Shown piece after piece: positions 21,027 to 27,982 of a stretch of DNA of 39,544 nt (its first letter is position 1; every line of letters begins with the position of its first letter). The position numbers and the translations under genes are program-made. The stretch comes from JAUPVO01 sp964420875 (GTDB lineage Bacteria; Patescibacteriota; Minisyncoccia; Phycocordibacterales; UBA5272). The stretch covers positions 1 to 39,544 of the forward strand of contig CAYQUK010000005.1 of assembly GCA_964420875.1 (NCBI GenBank). The letters are read 5' to 3'. The notes below the pieces were generated by a model. It was not told the DNA's origin. It ran no database searches and saw only the letters and a program-made list of their open reading frames with translations.

Positions 21027-22211
21027 CTATGGTAGAAATCTCTTTATAAACACAGCACTTTTTACCCACCCACGTTTTAATATTGAAAAGTAGAGACCTG
21101 TTTCTGAGATGGACTCAGCAAAGAAAGTCAGCCCATACACACGGGCATATCTGACGTCATTAATATAAAATTTATTTGTTGTCGCTATGTTACGCATTGC
21201 ATTCCCAATAGGAAGCTTTAACTCAAATCTAAAATAATGTTCTATCTTTGGTAGGAGTGATGTACCACCTAGCAATACAACTCCAGCAGGAAGTAACTCG
21301 GCACGCATGATACGATTGAGCTCATCTGTTATTTTGATTGCCATATCACTTACTCTCGCTTCGACTATCTCGTCGTATCTACGTTTGCTGTACTCGGTGT
21401 CGTTGTTACCATGTTTGATCTCTTCGGCTATATCCACTGGGACACGTAGGCCTAATGCTATGTCACTAGTTATCTGTTCGCCACCAGCCTTGATAACACT
21501 CACGAGCATCGGCACACCATTTTCGTATACGCATATTGATGTTGTGTCAGATCCTATATTAATACTCGCAGCACCGATACGTTTTTCTCTTTTTGATAGT
21601 GATACATATGCGTCAGCTAGTGGGGCAGCTATTATCATGTCTATATCTATACCCAGATCATCAAATGTAGACATTATTATCTCTTCTTGTTTAGCATCAT
21701 CTGTGATTAGCAGTATCTTGCTCTCTATTTTACTGCCACGCAAATCCTCTGGACTACCAACAACTTCAACTCCATCAACCCAGTTTTTAACTGGGATGGC
21801 GTGCAATATTGTTTTGTTTTTAGCGCTCTCGCATTTTTCTTTTGCGAGTGATGTTAATTTTTCTATATCTAAAAAGTTGATGACCCCATCAGCACGTGAT
21901 ACAAAAGTGCTAACTGTTGTTGTGCTGCTGCGTATACCTACACCACCAATACCAACCAAAACTTGACCTGGTATTTTCCTATATGTTTTTAATATTTTTT
22001 TAATCAGGTTATTAGCTGAGACTTTAAATGCCTCCTCATCAGTTATAACCCCACAAGACATACCAGTAGAGGCCTCGTCAAAAATGTCGAGCAATGTCCC
22101 GTCTGGAGATGTGACTGCAGCACGTAATGTGTATGACCCTATATCAATACCGAGACGCAGGTTCTCAATGGACAATTCTTTTTTATTTTGTGAATTTTTC
22201 TGTGAGCTCAT
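21027..22211 (-). CDS. ftsA: Cell division protein FtsA
   Basis: FtsA is an actin-like ATPase that ties FtsZ to the membrane. Visible features: phosphate-1 motif LGIDIGSYTLRAAV (residues ~21-34), the 1C domain region, phosphate-2 AASINIGSDTTSICVYENG, the adenosine motif GVVLLGGTSLLPKI, and a C-terminal amphipathic segment (KSAVFIKRFLP) as membrane anchor. 394 residues is normal. Its start overlaps the end of ybeY by 29 bases, so it belongs to the rpsU-ybeY-ftsA operon, with ftsZ next. Confidence 0.93.
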   Translation of the reverse strand: MSSQKNSQNKKELSIENLRLGIDIGSYTLRAAVTSPDGTLLDIFDEASTGMSCGVITDEEAFKVSANNLIKKILKTYRKIPGQVLVGIGGVGIRSSTTTVSTFVSRADGVINFLDIEKLTSLAKEKCESAKNKTILHAIPVKNWVDGVEVVGSPEDLRGSKIESKILLITDDAKQEEIIMSTFDDLGIDIDMIIAAPLADAYVSLSKREKRIGAASINIGSDTTSICVYENGVPMLVSVIKAGGEQITSDIALGLRVPVDIAEEIKHGNNDTEYSKRRYDEIVEARVSDMAIKITDELNRIMRAELLPAGVVLLGGTSLLPKIEHYFRFELKLPIGNAMRNIATTNKFYINDVRYARVYGLTFFAESISETGLYFSILKRGWVKSAVFIKRFLP

Positions 22212-22572
22212 TTTCTAGTTCTTCCATTGTACTACTATGAGCGTGTCCTTTCAAATGCAATATCCCGTGAACGACTAATAACACGAGGTATTTTTCATAA
22301 CTCATGTCAAAATCATGATATTGTTTTCTCGCAACTGATTTGCAAATGTATATTTCTCCCTCCGTGTCAGATAGTGGGAATGTCAAAACGTTTGGCACAT
22401 AGTCCTTGTCTCTATATTTTTTGTTTAAGGCGAGGGCTTTTGTTGGACCGATGAAAATGAGAGACAGCTCAAACTTTTTACCAAGTATGTGATTTTTAAT
22501 TTGCAAAACAGGCACATCTGGGATGGTGCCTGTTTCCGAAACTATCTCAATATTTGGTAGAGAGATGCGCAT
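22183..22572 (-). CDS. ybeY: Endoribonuclease YbeY (rRNA maturation)
   Basis: YbeY is a metal-dependent endoribonuclease for 16S rRNA 3' maturation and ribosome quality control. The metal-binding signature HGILHLKGHAH (H102, H106, H112) corresponds to the family HGxLHLxGxDH, with Ala in place of the Asp/Tyr position, and NVLTFPL is the other hallmark. At 129 residues it is on the short side. It follows rpsU by three bases and overlaps ftsA by 29 bases; coupling a ribosome maturation enzyme with division genes in one transcript is notable. Confidence 0.92.
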   Translation of the reverse strand: MRISLPNIEIVSETGTIPDVPVLQIKNHILGKKFELSLIFIGPTKALALNKKYRDKDYVPNVLTFPLSDTEGEIYICKSVARKQYHDFDMSYEKYLVLLVVHGILHLKGHAHSSTMEELENELTEKFTK

Positions 22573-22575
22573 GTC

Positions 22576-22818
22576 TTAGCGTTTCTTTTTCTCCATTACA
22601 ACTCCGAGTCTTTTCAATTTGTTGTATTTGATTCCTGCTGCCAATTTTTTCAATTTACCTCTTTTTACCTTTAGGGCAGACAGCTCACGCTCTGCGTATC
22701 TGATACTGCGTACGCGAGGGAGTATTCCAGCCTCCTGCACTTTCTTTTGAAATCTACGTAGCAAAGTAACCGCTGGTTCGGTTTTGTTCTTTTCTACTTT
22801 TACGTTAATCATAGTCAT
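22576..22818 (-). CDS. rpsU: 30S ribosomal protein bS21
   Basis: A small, highly basic protein of the 30S platform near the anti-Shine-Dalgarno region. The N-terminal INVKVEKNKTEPAVTLLRRF followed by QKKVQEAGILPRVRSIRYAE is typical of bS21, with a lysine-rich tail (KKLAAGIKYNKLKRL). The 80 residues are a bit long. The ATG at 22818 follows a minus-strand TATTAT (22831-22826) by seven bases, so the transcript may start at the ATG; an alternative ATG lies at 22812. First gene of the ybeY-ftsA operon. Confidence 0.92.
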   Translation of the reverse strand: MTMINVKVEKNKTEPAVTLLRRFQKKVQEAGILPRVRSIRYAERELSALKVKRGKLKKLAAGIKYNKLKRLGVVMEKKKR

Positions 22819-22855
22819 GGGGCATATAATACCATTTTATTCCTAAGCTTTCAAG

Positions 22856-22905
22856 TATAAAAAAGCGGCAGGTTCCCATCAGGGTTCCTGCCGTTTTGTC
22901 GAGTC
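22856..22905. repeat. 50-nt terminator repeat, copy 1
   Basis: On the minus strand a hairpin CGGCAGG-AA-CCC-TGAT-GGG-AA-CCTGCCG followed by CTTTTTT, directly after the stop of the gene at 22914: a rho-independent terminator. It is 49/50 identical to 23434-23483. The hairpin core is symmetric and may also stop plus-strand transcription. Confidence 0.88.
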
Positions 22906-22913
22906 GTCTGCTG

Positions 22914-23354
22914 TTAGGCGACAAACTCTAATGTCTGCTCTCGCTTTGCAGCAGCGATAGGTATGGCCTGAGTCAGAACGTCAATCGCAAACTTCGTACG
23001 TTCACGATAGTTGAGATTTCCATTGACGCATTTTCGGTAAAAATCTATCGCAAATCTCTGTCTTTTTTCGACCAGAGTGGAAACCATTTCTTCCCAGACC
23101 TTTTGCTCGTTACCAGTACGGAAATGTTTGAGCCAATAGGTTTTCAAATCTTGCTTAGTCTGTTCAGAAAGGCAGTTACGGATAGATAGGAATAATGCAG
23201 TCCCGGCTCCTACCAGATCCTGCCCCTCATCATGTTGGAACAGATACATTGGAACAAACTTTTGCGCCTTGAGTGTTTCAATTGTTCCCCGCAGTTGCTG
23301 TTCGGTAAAGACCTTGCCTACAACCAGCACGACTTGTCCTTGCGTAAAATTCAT
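22914..23354 (-). CDS. Unknown protein, tandem paralogue A (cassette 3)
   Basis: Not recognised. A 146-residue soluble, mostly helical protein with no signal peptide or membrane segment. It aligns over most of its length with the neighbour at 23489-23926: FTEQQLRGTIETLKAQKFVP against FTPTHLARAAKMMLMQNEVP, and AAAKREQTLEFV against SVAKRREGLEYL at the C-terminus. It has its own promoter, a leader with AAGGAG eight bases before the ATG, and its own terminator. Isoleucine is mostly ATT/ATC rather than ATA, unlike most of the window. The function is unknown; the tandem pair suggests a duplicated, separately expressed effector or regulator, which is speculative. Confidence 0.75.
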   Translation of the reverse strand: MNFTQGQVVLVVGKVFTEQQLRGTIETLKAQKFVPMYLFQHDEGQDLVGAGTALFLSIRNCLSEQTKQDLKTYWLKHFRTGNEQKVWEEMVSTLVEKRQRFAIDFYRKCVNGNLNYRERTKFAIDVLTQAIPIAAAKREQTLEFVA

Positions 23355-23403
23355 ATGTCATCTCCTTAACATTTTGTCTAAATCCCCAAAGGGCCTGAAA
23401 TAA

Positions 23404-23432
23404 ATACTACACCCATATTATTTTTATTCCAA
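23404..23432 (-). promoter_or_regulatory. Promoter of paralogue A
   Basis: Minus strand: TTGGAA (23432-23427), 17 bases, TAGTAT (23409-23404), within GGTGTAGTATTTATTTCAG. The -35 to leader region matches the paralogue B promoter. The leader is about 40 bases and has AAGGAG. Confidence 0.65.
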
Positions 23433-23433
23433 A

Positions 23434-23483
23434 TATAAAAAAGCGGCAGGTTCCCATCAGGGTTCCTGCCGTTTTGCCGAGTC
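23434..23483. repeat. 50-nt terminator repeat, copy 2
   Basis: Same hairpin as at 22856-22905 with one base difference (GCC instead of GTC near the right end). It terminates paralogue B on the minus strand and abuts the paralogue A promoter. Confidence 0.88.
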
Positions 23484-23488
23484 ATTTG

Positions 23489-23926
23489 CTATCGGTCGAG
23501 GTATTCGAGCCCCTCTCGCCGCTTGGCTACCGATATTTTTGTCGCTGCGAACAAAATTTCAAGAAGTGTGAACCTCCTCGTAAGTGTGTTCGTTTTTGAC
23601 AAAAAGTCATAAAGCTTTTTGGCTGCATCTTTTTGATGTTCGTCGATCATGGTAGCCAGAATATCCTTCACCAAATCATCCTCTTTTTTGGGTTGAAAAA
23701 CTTCAACCCATTTATTTTCCAAAGCCGGCCAGTCATTGATGTTGTATAAAGTGATTACCAACGCAGCGAACCCCCCAAGCCATATCTGTTTTGTTGAGTT
23801 ATCTTGCCACAAAAGCTGGCCAGGAACTTCATTCTGCATCAACATCATCTTTGCAGCCCTGGCTAGGTGTGTTGGGGTGAAAGCTTGTCCCAGTGCTTGT
23901 GCGACATCTTTGGTTGCATCATCCAT
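23489..23926 (-). CDS. Unknown protein, tandem paralogue B (cassette 4)
   Basis: Not recognised; a 145-residue protein related to paralogue A (see there) although the amino acids have diverged strongly. It is predicted helical and soluble, Trp-containing (QLLWQD, IWLGG, NDWPALENKWVEVF), with the conserved C-terminal AKRREGLEYLDR. Its -35 (TTGAAA) is made of the last two codons of hisS, and its leader has GGGAG about nine bases before the ATG. The terminator repeat follows the stop by about six bases. Promoter, leader, gene and terminator thus form a complete duplicated unit with paralogue A. Confidence 0.75.
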   Translation of the reverse strand: MDDATKDVAQALGQAFTPTHLARAAKMMLMQNEVPGQLLWQDNSTKQIWLGGFAALVITLYNINDWPALENKWVEVFQPKKEDDLVKDILATMIDEHQKDAAKKLYDFLSKTNTLTRRFTLLEILFAATKISVAKRREGLEYLDR

Positions 23927-23974
23927 TAGTTTCTCCCTGTGTTTTGTTCAAAAGCCGTTAGGCCACTGAGATGA

Positions 23975-24003
23975 ACACTACACCTAGACGGGAACTATTT
24001 CAA
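23975..24003 (-). promoter_or_regulatory. Promoter of paralogue B
   Basis: Minus strand: TTGAAA (24003-23998, inside the hisS 3' end), 17 bases, TAGTGT (23980-23975), in the context GGTGTAGTGTTCATCTCAG, the same motif as at paralogue A. Confidence 0.65.
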
Positions 24004-25299
24004 GCCCTTGAGATATTCGCAGAGCTTTTCAATTTTGACTGTATCCTGGCTATGAGTCTTCATATTACGAACTATCACTGTGCTGTCCATGGCCTCCTTT
24101 TGTCCAAATATAACACAATAAGGTATACCCATTTTCTCGGCTACGGCTAACTGCTGCGACAGAGAGTCTTTGGATAGTGATTGATGTATTGGAATGTGTG
24201 CCTTGCGAAGTATTTCGATGATGGTGAGGGATTTTAATTTAGCTTCGAATCCTAATTGTATAAAGTAGACCTTGGCAGGCTTCATTATTCTCGGCATTAC
24301 CTTTGCACATTCAGGGAACATCATGATACGGTCGAAACCGAGAGCTGTACCAACAGCGGGGATGTCTTTTTTGCTACCCATGTCTTTTGCTAGATAATCA
24401 TAACGCCCACCTCCAGTAATTGTTATCTCACGCTCATTGCCTTTTTCATCTGTTTCTGTTTTGATTACTTCGAATACTGTACGGCTGTAATAGCTGAGGC
24501 CACGGACCAGTGTAGGGTTGATACGATAGGGGATATTCATCTCCTCGAGATATTGCAATACCTCTTTGAAATGCTTGCGTGCATCAGTAGAGAGGAATGA
24601 GATGGATTGTGGGGCATTTTCTTTGTACGGCTGGCACTCTTCACTTTTACAGTCCAGCATGCGTAGGGGGTTAGTCTTGATCCTCTCTTTACAGTCCTCG
24701 CACATGTTTGCGACATGTTTCTTGTAATAATTGGTTAGCTCGCGTATATATTGTGGGCGTGTCTCTTTGTCTCCCATTGAGTTGATATCAACAGTCAAAT
24801 CTTTGAATCCAAATTCTTCCAAGATGTCATACAGTGTTCTGATGATCAGTGCGTCGGCAATACTTTTTTGTGTGCCTATTATTTCTAAATCAAATTGTCT
24901 GAACTCACGCAATCTCCCTTTTTGAGGATTCTCATGACGGAAAAGAGGTCCATATGAATAGAGTAGTACTGGCTGTGTCATGTTCTGCATACCATTCTCC
25001 ATGTATGCGCGCATTATTCCAGCTGTGTATTCGGGGCGCATTGCAACCTTGTCACTACCTTTTACTGAGAATGCGTATATCTCTTTGTCTATAATGTCAG
25101 TCCCTTCGGCATGAGCAGAAGTGAATACCTCGAGCCTCTCTAGTACTGGTGTCTCAATAGGGGTAAAGCCATAATACATAGCTACCTCTTGAGCCTTTTC
25201 AAACATGCCTTGATATTGGTAATATGTTTCGCCTTGTATGTCTTGCGTACCTTTTAATTTTGTCGGAAGTTCTTTTTTGTTTGATTTTTCTGTACTCAT
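23995..25299 (-). CDS. hisS: Histidine--tRNA ligase
   Basis: Class II aminoacyl-tRNA synthetase charging tRNA-His. Motif 1 region GTQDIQGE, motif 2 RHENPQKGRLREFRQFDLEI, the histidine-binding LVRGLSYYSRTVFEV (HisA) and GGGRYDYLAKDM, and the C-terminal anticodon-binding domain (YFIQLGFEAKLKSLTIIEILR and onward) are present. A CxxC...C zinc-like insertion (MCEDCKERI, LDCKSEECQ) is visible in the middle. The 434 residues are normal. It lies 28 bases downstream of lepB and is probably co-transcribed with it. Confidence 0.96.
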   Translation of the reverse strand: MSTEKSNKKELPTKLKGTQDIQGETYYQYQGMFEKAQEVAMYYGFTPIETPVLERLEVFTSAHAEGTDIIDKEIYAFSVKGSDKVAMRPEYTAGIMRAYMENGMQNMTQPVLLYSYGPLFRHENPQKGRLREFRQFDLEIIGTQKSIADALIIRTLYDILEEFGFKDLTVDINSMGDKETRPQYIRELTNYYKKHVANMCEDCKERIKTNPLRMLDCKSEECQPYKENAPQSISFLSTDARKHFKEVLQYLEEMNIPYRINPTLVRGLSYYSRTVFEVIKTETDEKGNEREITITGGGRYDYLAKDMGSKKDIPAVGTALGFDRIMMFPECAKVMPRIMKPAKVYFIQLGFEAKLKSLTIIEILRKAHIPIHQSLSKDSLSQQLAVAEKMGIPYCVIFGQKEAMDSTVIVRNMKTHSQDTVKIEKLCEYLKGLK

Positions 25300-25327
25300 A
25301 TTTATTTTATTTAAACTCTACCTCTAA

Positions 25328-26023
25328 TTAATTTCCCTTAGTATACGACATTTTGCCAGGCATTACATCTAGCACTGGGAATATTTGTAATATCACCTTG
25401 CCAGCTATCTGATTGCTGTGTACTGCCCCCCAACTGCGAGAGTCATAGCTGCCATCTCTGTTGTCGCCCATTACAAAGTACTCGTCAGCGAGTAGTTGTT
25501 TTGATATATACTGATCCTTTTTCTGATATTTTATAAATGACTCATCTGGAGTCAGTGTCCCATTTGGAGTGATTATGGATGTGGACGTGCCATCGACTAT
25601 CACCGTGTCACCAGGGAGTCCTATTAGACGTTTGATAAAGTATTTACCATCCAGGTCGCTGCCTTCTTTTTCAAATCGGAACACTATCACATCACCTCTT
25701 TTTGCTTCGCCTATTTTGTATGACAGCTTGTCTACTATTAATAGATTATTATTGTAAAAAGTAGGGAGCATAGATGAGCCGTCAACTATGAATGGCTGTA
25801 TAACTAGTACTTGCACTACACGAACCACGATGATCAGTCCAACTATCCAAGCCAAAAATTCACGAGGGTCCTCATCGCTGTCGAGTAGTCGTATAGAACG
25901 CAGACCGTTTTTCCAAGAGTCACTCCATGTTGCCAGTATCAAACTGATAATCAATAGCCCGATTACAAAAATAAAAAATATTGCGAGCGGGTTATCTGGT
26001 AACTCGAGGAATTGTGAAAGCAT
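25328..26023 (-). CDS. lepB: Signal peptidase I
   Basis: Membrane-bound serine protease that removes signal peptides of exported proteins. There are two N-terminal hydrophobic helices (about 13-32 and 56-80), the catalytic Ser84 in DGSSMLPT, the catalytic Lys131 in FIKRLIGLPGD and the box E motif YFVMGDNRDGSYDSR. The 231 residues are normal. It starts from the shared palindromic promoter with pth, at most a few bases before the ATG. It would process the exported proteins at 4958 and 9587. Confidence 0.95.
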   Translation of the reverse strand: MLSQFLELPDNPLAIFFIFVIGLLIISLILATWSDSWKNGLRSIRLLDSDEDPREFLAWIVGLIIVVRVVQVLVIQPFIVDGSSMLPTFYNNNLLIVDKLSYKIGEAKRGDVIVFRFEKEGSDLDGKYFIKRLIGLPGDTVIVDGTSTSIITPNGTLTPDESFIKYQKKDQYISKQLLADEYFVMGDNRDGSYDSRSWGAVHSNQIAGKVILQIFPVLDVMPGKMSYTKGN

Positions 26024-26061
26024 AATATTGCCAGTATACTATTAGACAATGAAATACACCA
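26012..26061. promoter_or_regulatory. Divergent lepB/pth promoters sharing a palindromic -10
   Basis: The palindrome AGTATACT (26033-26040) provides TATACT on both strands. Plus: TTGTGA (26012-26017), 17 bases, TATACT (26035-26040), start about 26047, pth ATG 26049. Minus: TATACT (26038-26033), start about 26026, lepB ATG 26023. The pth -35 is inside lepB coding sequence. Confidence 0.65.
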
Positions 26062-26546
26062 TCTTCTCTCTTGGCAATCCCGGAATGGACTACAAAAATA
26101 CGAGACACAATGCTGCGCGCATAGTCTGTGATGCGTTAGACTGGTCAAATATAGATGCAGAGTATGTTGTACCAGATACATTTATGAATGAGACAGGGAA
26201 TTTTATTAAAAAATATTTGAAACAAAAATCAGCAGTAGTGCCAGTTGTGGTTTACGATGACAAAGACATATCAGTAGGACAGGTCAAAATATCTTACGAC
26301 AAAAATGCAGGAGGCCACAATGGTGTGCAAAGTGTTATTGATCAGCTCGGCACAAAGGAATTCATACGTATACGCATTGGTATCGGCGCAAAGACTAATC
26401 CAGATATGTTGTTGCAAGATTATGTTCTGAGTAAATTAAAACCTGCAGAGATAGACATGTTGAAAGACTTGAAAACAAAAGTAGGCGAAATAATAAACAC
26501 AATAGTAAAAGACGGCTATGCAAAAGCAATGGAGAAGTATAACTAA
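26049..26546 (+). CDS. pth: Peptidyl-tRNA hydrolase
   Basis: Recycles tRNA by cleaving peptidyl-tRNA released from stalled ribosomes. Catalytic His20 lies in NTRHNAA; N47 in FMNETG, the DDKDISVGQVK region and GGHNGVQSVI complete the active site. Between His20 and FMNETG about 20 residues fewer are present than in E. coli Pth, which explains the length of 165 (usually ~190). It starts from the shared divergent promoter with lepB and is followed by a strong bidirectional terminator. Confidence 0.94.
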   Translation: MKYTIFSLGNPGMDYKNTRHNAARIVCDALDWSNIDAEYVVPDTFMNETGNFIKKYLKQKSAVVPVVVYDDKDISVGQVKISYDKNAGGHNGVQSVIDQLGTKEFIRIRIGIGAKTNPDMLLQDYVLSKLKPAEIDMLKDLKTKVGEIINTIVKDGYAKAMEKYN

Positions 26547-26587
26547 AATACAAAAGGCGCCCGCGTAGCGGGCGCCTTTTGTATTTT
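26545..26587. terminator. Strong bidirectional terminator between pth and the S1 gene
   Basis: Perfect 20-bp stem with a GTA loop (AAAATACAAAAGGCGCCCGC and its complement). It stops convergent transcription from pth and the S1-like gene. The core is nearly identical to the terminator at 10841-10879. Confidence 0.93.
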
Positions 26588-26590
26588 GAT

Positions 26591-27670
26591 TTACTTTGTC
26601 TCTTTCAAAACCAATGTCATCTTTTGCTCTCCTGGCTCAAATAGTGAGATCTCAAACTTGTACATTTTTCCAAGTGATACTTTCTCACGCATTTTCTCCT
26701 CGCTACCAAAGTCTGATATATGCATTAGTCCTGCTACACCTTCTTCGATAGATACTAGGGCTCCGTGCTTGTTGAACTTGATAACAAGTCCTGATACCAC
26801 GTCACCTTTTTTGTATTTAGCATTAGCTTCTTTCCAAGGGTTCTCGCGCATTGATTTCATTGATAATGATATCTTGCCACCTTTTACCTCAATAACTTTA
26901 GCTTTGATGCTGTCTCCAACTTTAGCGTGATTGTGTGTGTCCTCAACTAGTCCCCAATCAATTTCTGATTTGTGTACTAGACCCTCAACACCGTCTTTTA
27001 ACTTAACAAATATTCCAAACTCAACAACACCAGTAACGTTACCTTCTACCTCATCACCAACTGCATAGTTAGTAGATGCCTCGCTAGTAACGTCCCCAAG
27101 GTCAACTTTCTCATTACCGTCAACACCCTTTTGGCTGAAGATAAGTTTGCCTTCTTTTGGTTGAGCAGAGATGATATTCATAGAAAGTCTCTTGCCGATC
27201 AATTTCTTGAGTGCGAGCATGATCTTGTCTTTGTCACCATCTTCTACACGTGGATAGTTCTTTTCATCAAGTTGTGAAGCGGGTAGGAATCCATTGATAC
27301 CTTGCCAATCAACAATCAGTCCACCTTTGTTAGCGTCTTTTACAACGATATCAAGTGTACGTTTGTCGCGTATAGCAGCCTCAGCCTCACTCCAGATAAT
27401 AGCCTGTCTAGCCTCTTTTAATGATAACTCTACATAGCCATCCTCGTTTTCAGTTAGGATAACTTTTGCGCTGATAACATCACCAACGTTGATACGTTTG
27501 ATGATCTCACGAGCGTTGATGTATTCGCTACCATATATGATACCTGTTCCCATAGGTCCTAGGTCAATATAAACAGCAGAACGATCAATAGTAATAACAG
27601 TACCCTCAACTACGTCTTCGTAATTTAGTACTTTTGCATTTTCTAACAATTTTTCAGCAATAGTTTGCAT
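26591..27670 (-). CDS. rpsA: S1-domain ribosomal protein (S1-like)
   Basis: Four S1 RNA-binding repeats in 359 residues: about 18-88 (clear, EGTVITIDRSAVYIDLG), 103-175 (divergent), 190-262 (GNVTGVVEFGIFVKLKDGVEGLVHKSEI) and 277-348 (GLVIKFNKHGALVSIEEGVAGLMHISDF). This shortened S1, compared with six repeats in E. coli, is common in small-genome bacteria; S1 helps mRNA docking on the 30S subunit. The leader of about 135 bases, unusual here, contains competing hairpins just before the ATG. It is divergent from a candidate small RNA with overlapping promoters. Confidence 0.92.
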   Translation of the reverse strand: MQTIAEKLLENAKVLNYEDVVEGTVITIDRSAVYIDLGPMGTGIIYGSEYINAREIIKRINVGDVISAKVILTENEDGYVELSLKEARQAIIWSEAEAAIRDKRTLDIVVKDANKGGLIVDWQGINGFLPASQLDEKNYPRVEDGDKDKIMLALKKLIGKRLSMNIISAQPKEGKLIFSQKGVDGNEKVDLGDVTSEASTNYAVGDEVEGNVTGVVEFGIFVKLKDGVEGLVHKSEIDWGLVEDTHNHAKVGDSIKAKVIEVKGGKISLSMKSMRENPWKEANAKYKKGDVVSGLVIKFNKHGALVSIEEGVAGLMHISDFGSEEKMREKVSLGKMYKFEISLFEPGEQKMTLVLKETK

Positions 27671-27686
27671 AATTTAAAAATAAAAA

Positions 27687-27721
27687 TTTTCCGCACGCAA
27701 ACGGAAAGAGATAATGCGTGC
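27687..27721 (-). promoter_or_regulatory. Competing hairpins in the S1-like gene leader
   Basis: Minus strand: GCACGCA (27721-27715) can pair with TGCGTGC (27699-27693), while TTTCCG (27707-27702) can pair with CGGAAA (27693-27688), which is followed by T-rich sequence (TTTTTATTTTT). The pairings exclude each other and resemble an antiterminator/terminator pair. This is a structural suggestion only. Confidence 0.4.
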
Positions 27722-27811
27722 TCGTAAAGGTTTGTTTCGATTATTCCTAAATGAATTCACCGAGAACAAGGTTAACAAAACGAGTTGGTTATTAAGTAAT
27801 AACGTAGGGAT

Positions 27812-27852
27812 ATACTACCACACTTGACTATATTTATCAACGGGCGTAATAT
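27812..27852. promoter_or_regulatory. Overlapping divergent promoters of S1-like gene and small RNA
   Basis: Minus: TTGATA (27840-27835), 17 bases, TAGTAT (27817-27812), start about 27805. Plus: TTGACT (27824-27829), 17 bases, TAATAT (27847-27852), start about 27859. The minus -35 lies in the plus promoter's spacer, so the two should compete for polymerase. Confidence 0.6.
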
Positions 27853-27858
27853 TTAAAC

Positions 27859-27960
27859 ACCTTGCACATTCTTTCCGTTTTGGTTAGGAGGTGATCTGAT
27901 TACTAGTGTGAGGTACGAGGGTGGTATAACGACGTGAGTCGTGAGCCACCCTCTTTCTTT
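27859..27960 (+). ncRNA. Candidate ~100-nt RNA with Shine-Dalgarno-like element
   Basis: No convincing protein gene fits between the S1-like gene and the MBL gene (27671-27982). From the predicted start near 27859, the RNA has a pyrimidine-rich 5' part, then AGGAGGTGATC (27886-27896), which is the exact complement of the canonical 16S rRNA tail GATCACCTCCT, and ends in a strong hairpin with T-tract. The 5' ACCT...CACA can pair with TGTGAGGT (4+4 pairs with a small bulge), placing the SD-like element in a loop. A GTG-initiated reading frame of 9 codons exists after it but begins too far (16 bases) from the SD. I do not recognise any known RNA family (not SRP, tmRNA, RNase P or 6S by eye). Confidence that it is transcribed is moderate. 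Confidence 0.5.
27924..27960 (+). terminator. Terminator of the candidate small RNA
   Basis: GAGGGTGG/CCACCCTC (8 bp) enclosing ACGAC/GTCGT (5 bp) with a GTGA loop, followed by TTTCTTTTTT. It separates the RNA from the promoter at 27965-27973. Confidence 0.88.
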
Positions 27961-27964
27961 TTTA

Positions 27965-27973
27965 TGATATAAT
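27965..27973 (+). promoter_or_regulatory. Extended -10 promoter of MBL-fold gene
   Basis: TGATATAAT, the same element as at trxB, located in the T-tract of the terminator. The start is expected about three bases before the ATG at 27983. Confidence 0.65.
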
Positions 27974-27982
27974 ATTCACATT

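Noticed and set aside
21307..21966. Long open frame of 219 codons on the plus strand within ftsA
   Set aside because: Antisense to FtsA, no recognisable motif, typical mirror ORF.
22856..23483. Repeated hairpins as integron attC sites or CRISPR repeats
   Set aside because: There are only two copies, each directly after a stop codon with a T-tract; no integrase, spacers or cas genes are present. They fit terminators.
27881..27900. Minus strand reads like the 3' end of 16S rRNA (GATCACCTCCT) with CTAGTAATC nearby
   Set aside because: Only the short tail matches; the preceding conserved 16S helices are absent. It is better explained as a Shine-Dalgarno-like element on the plus strand.
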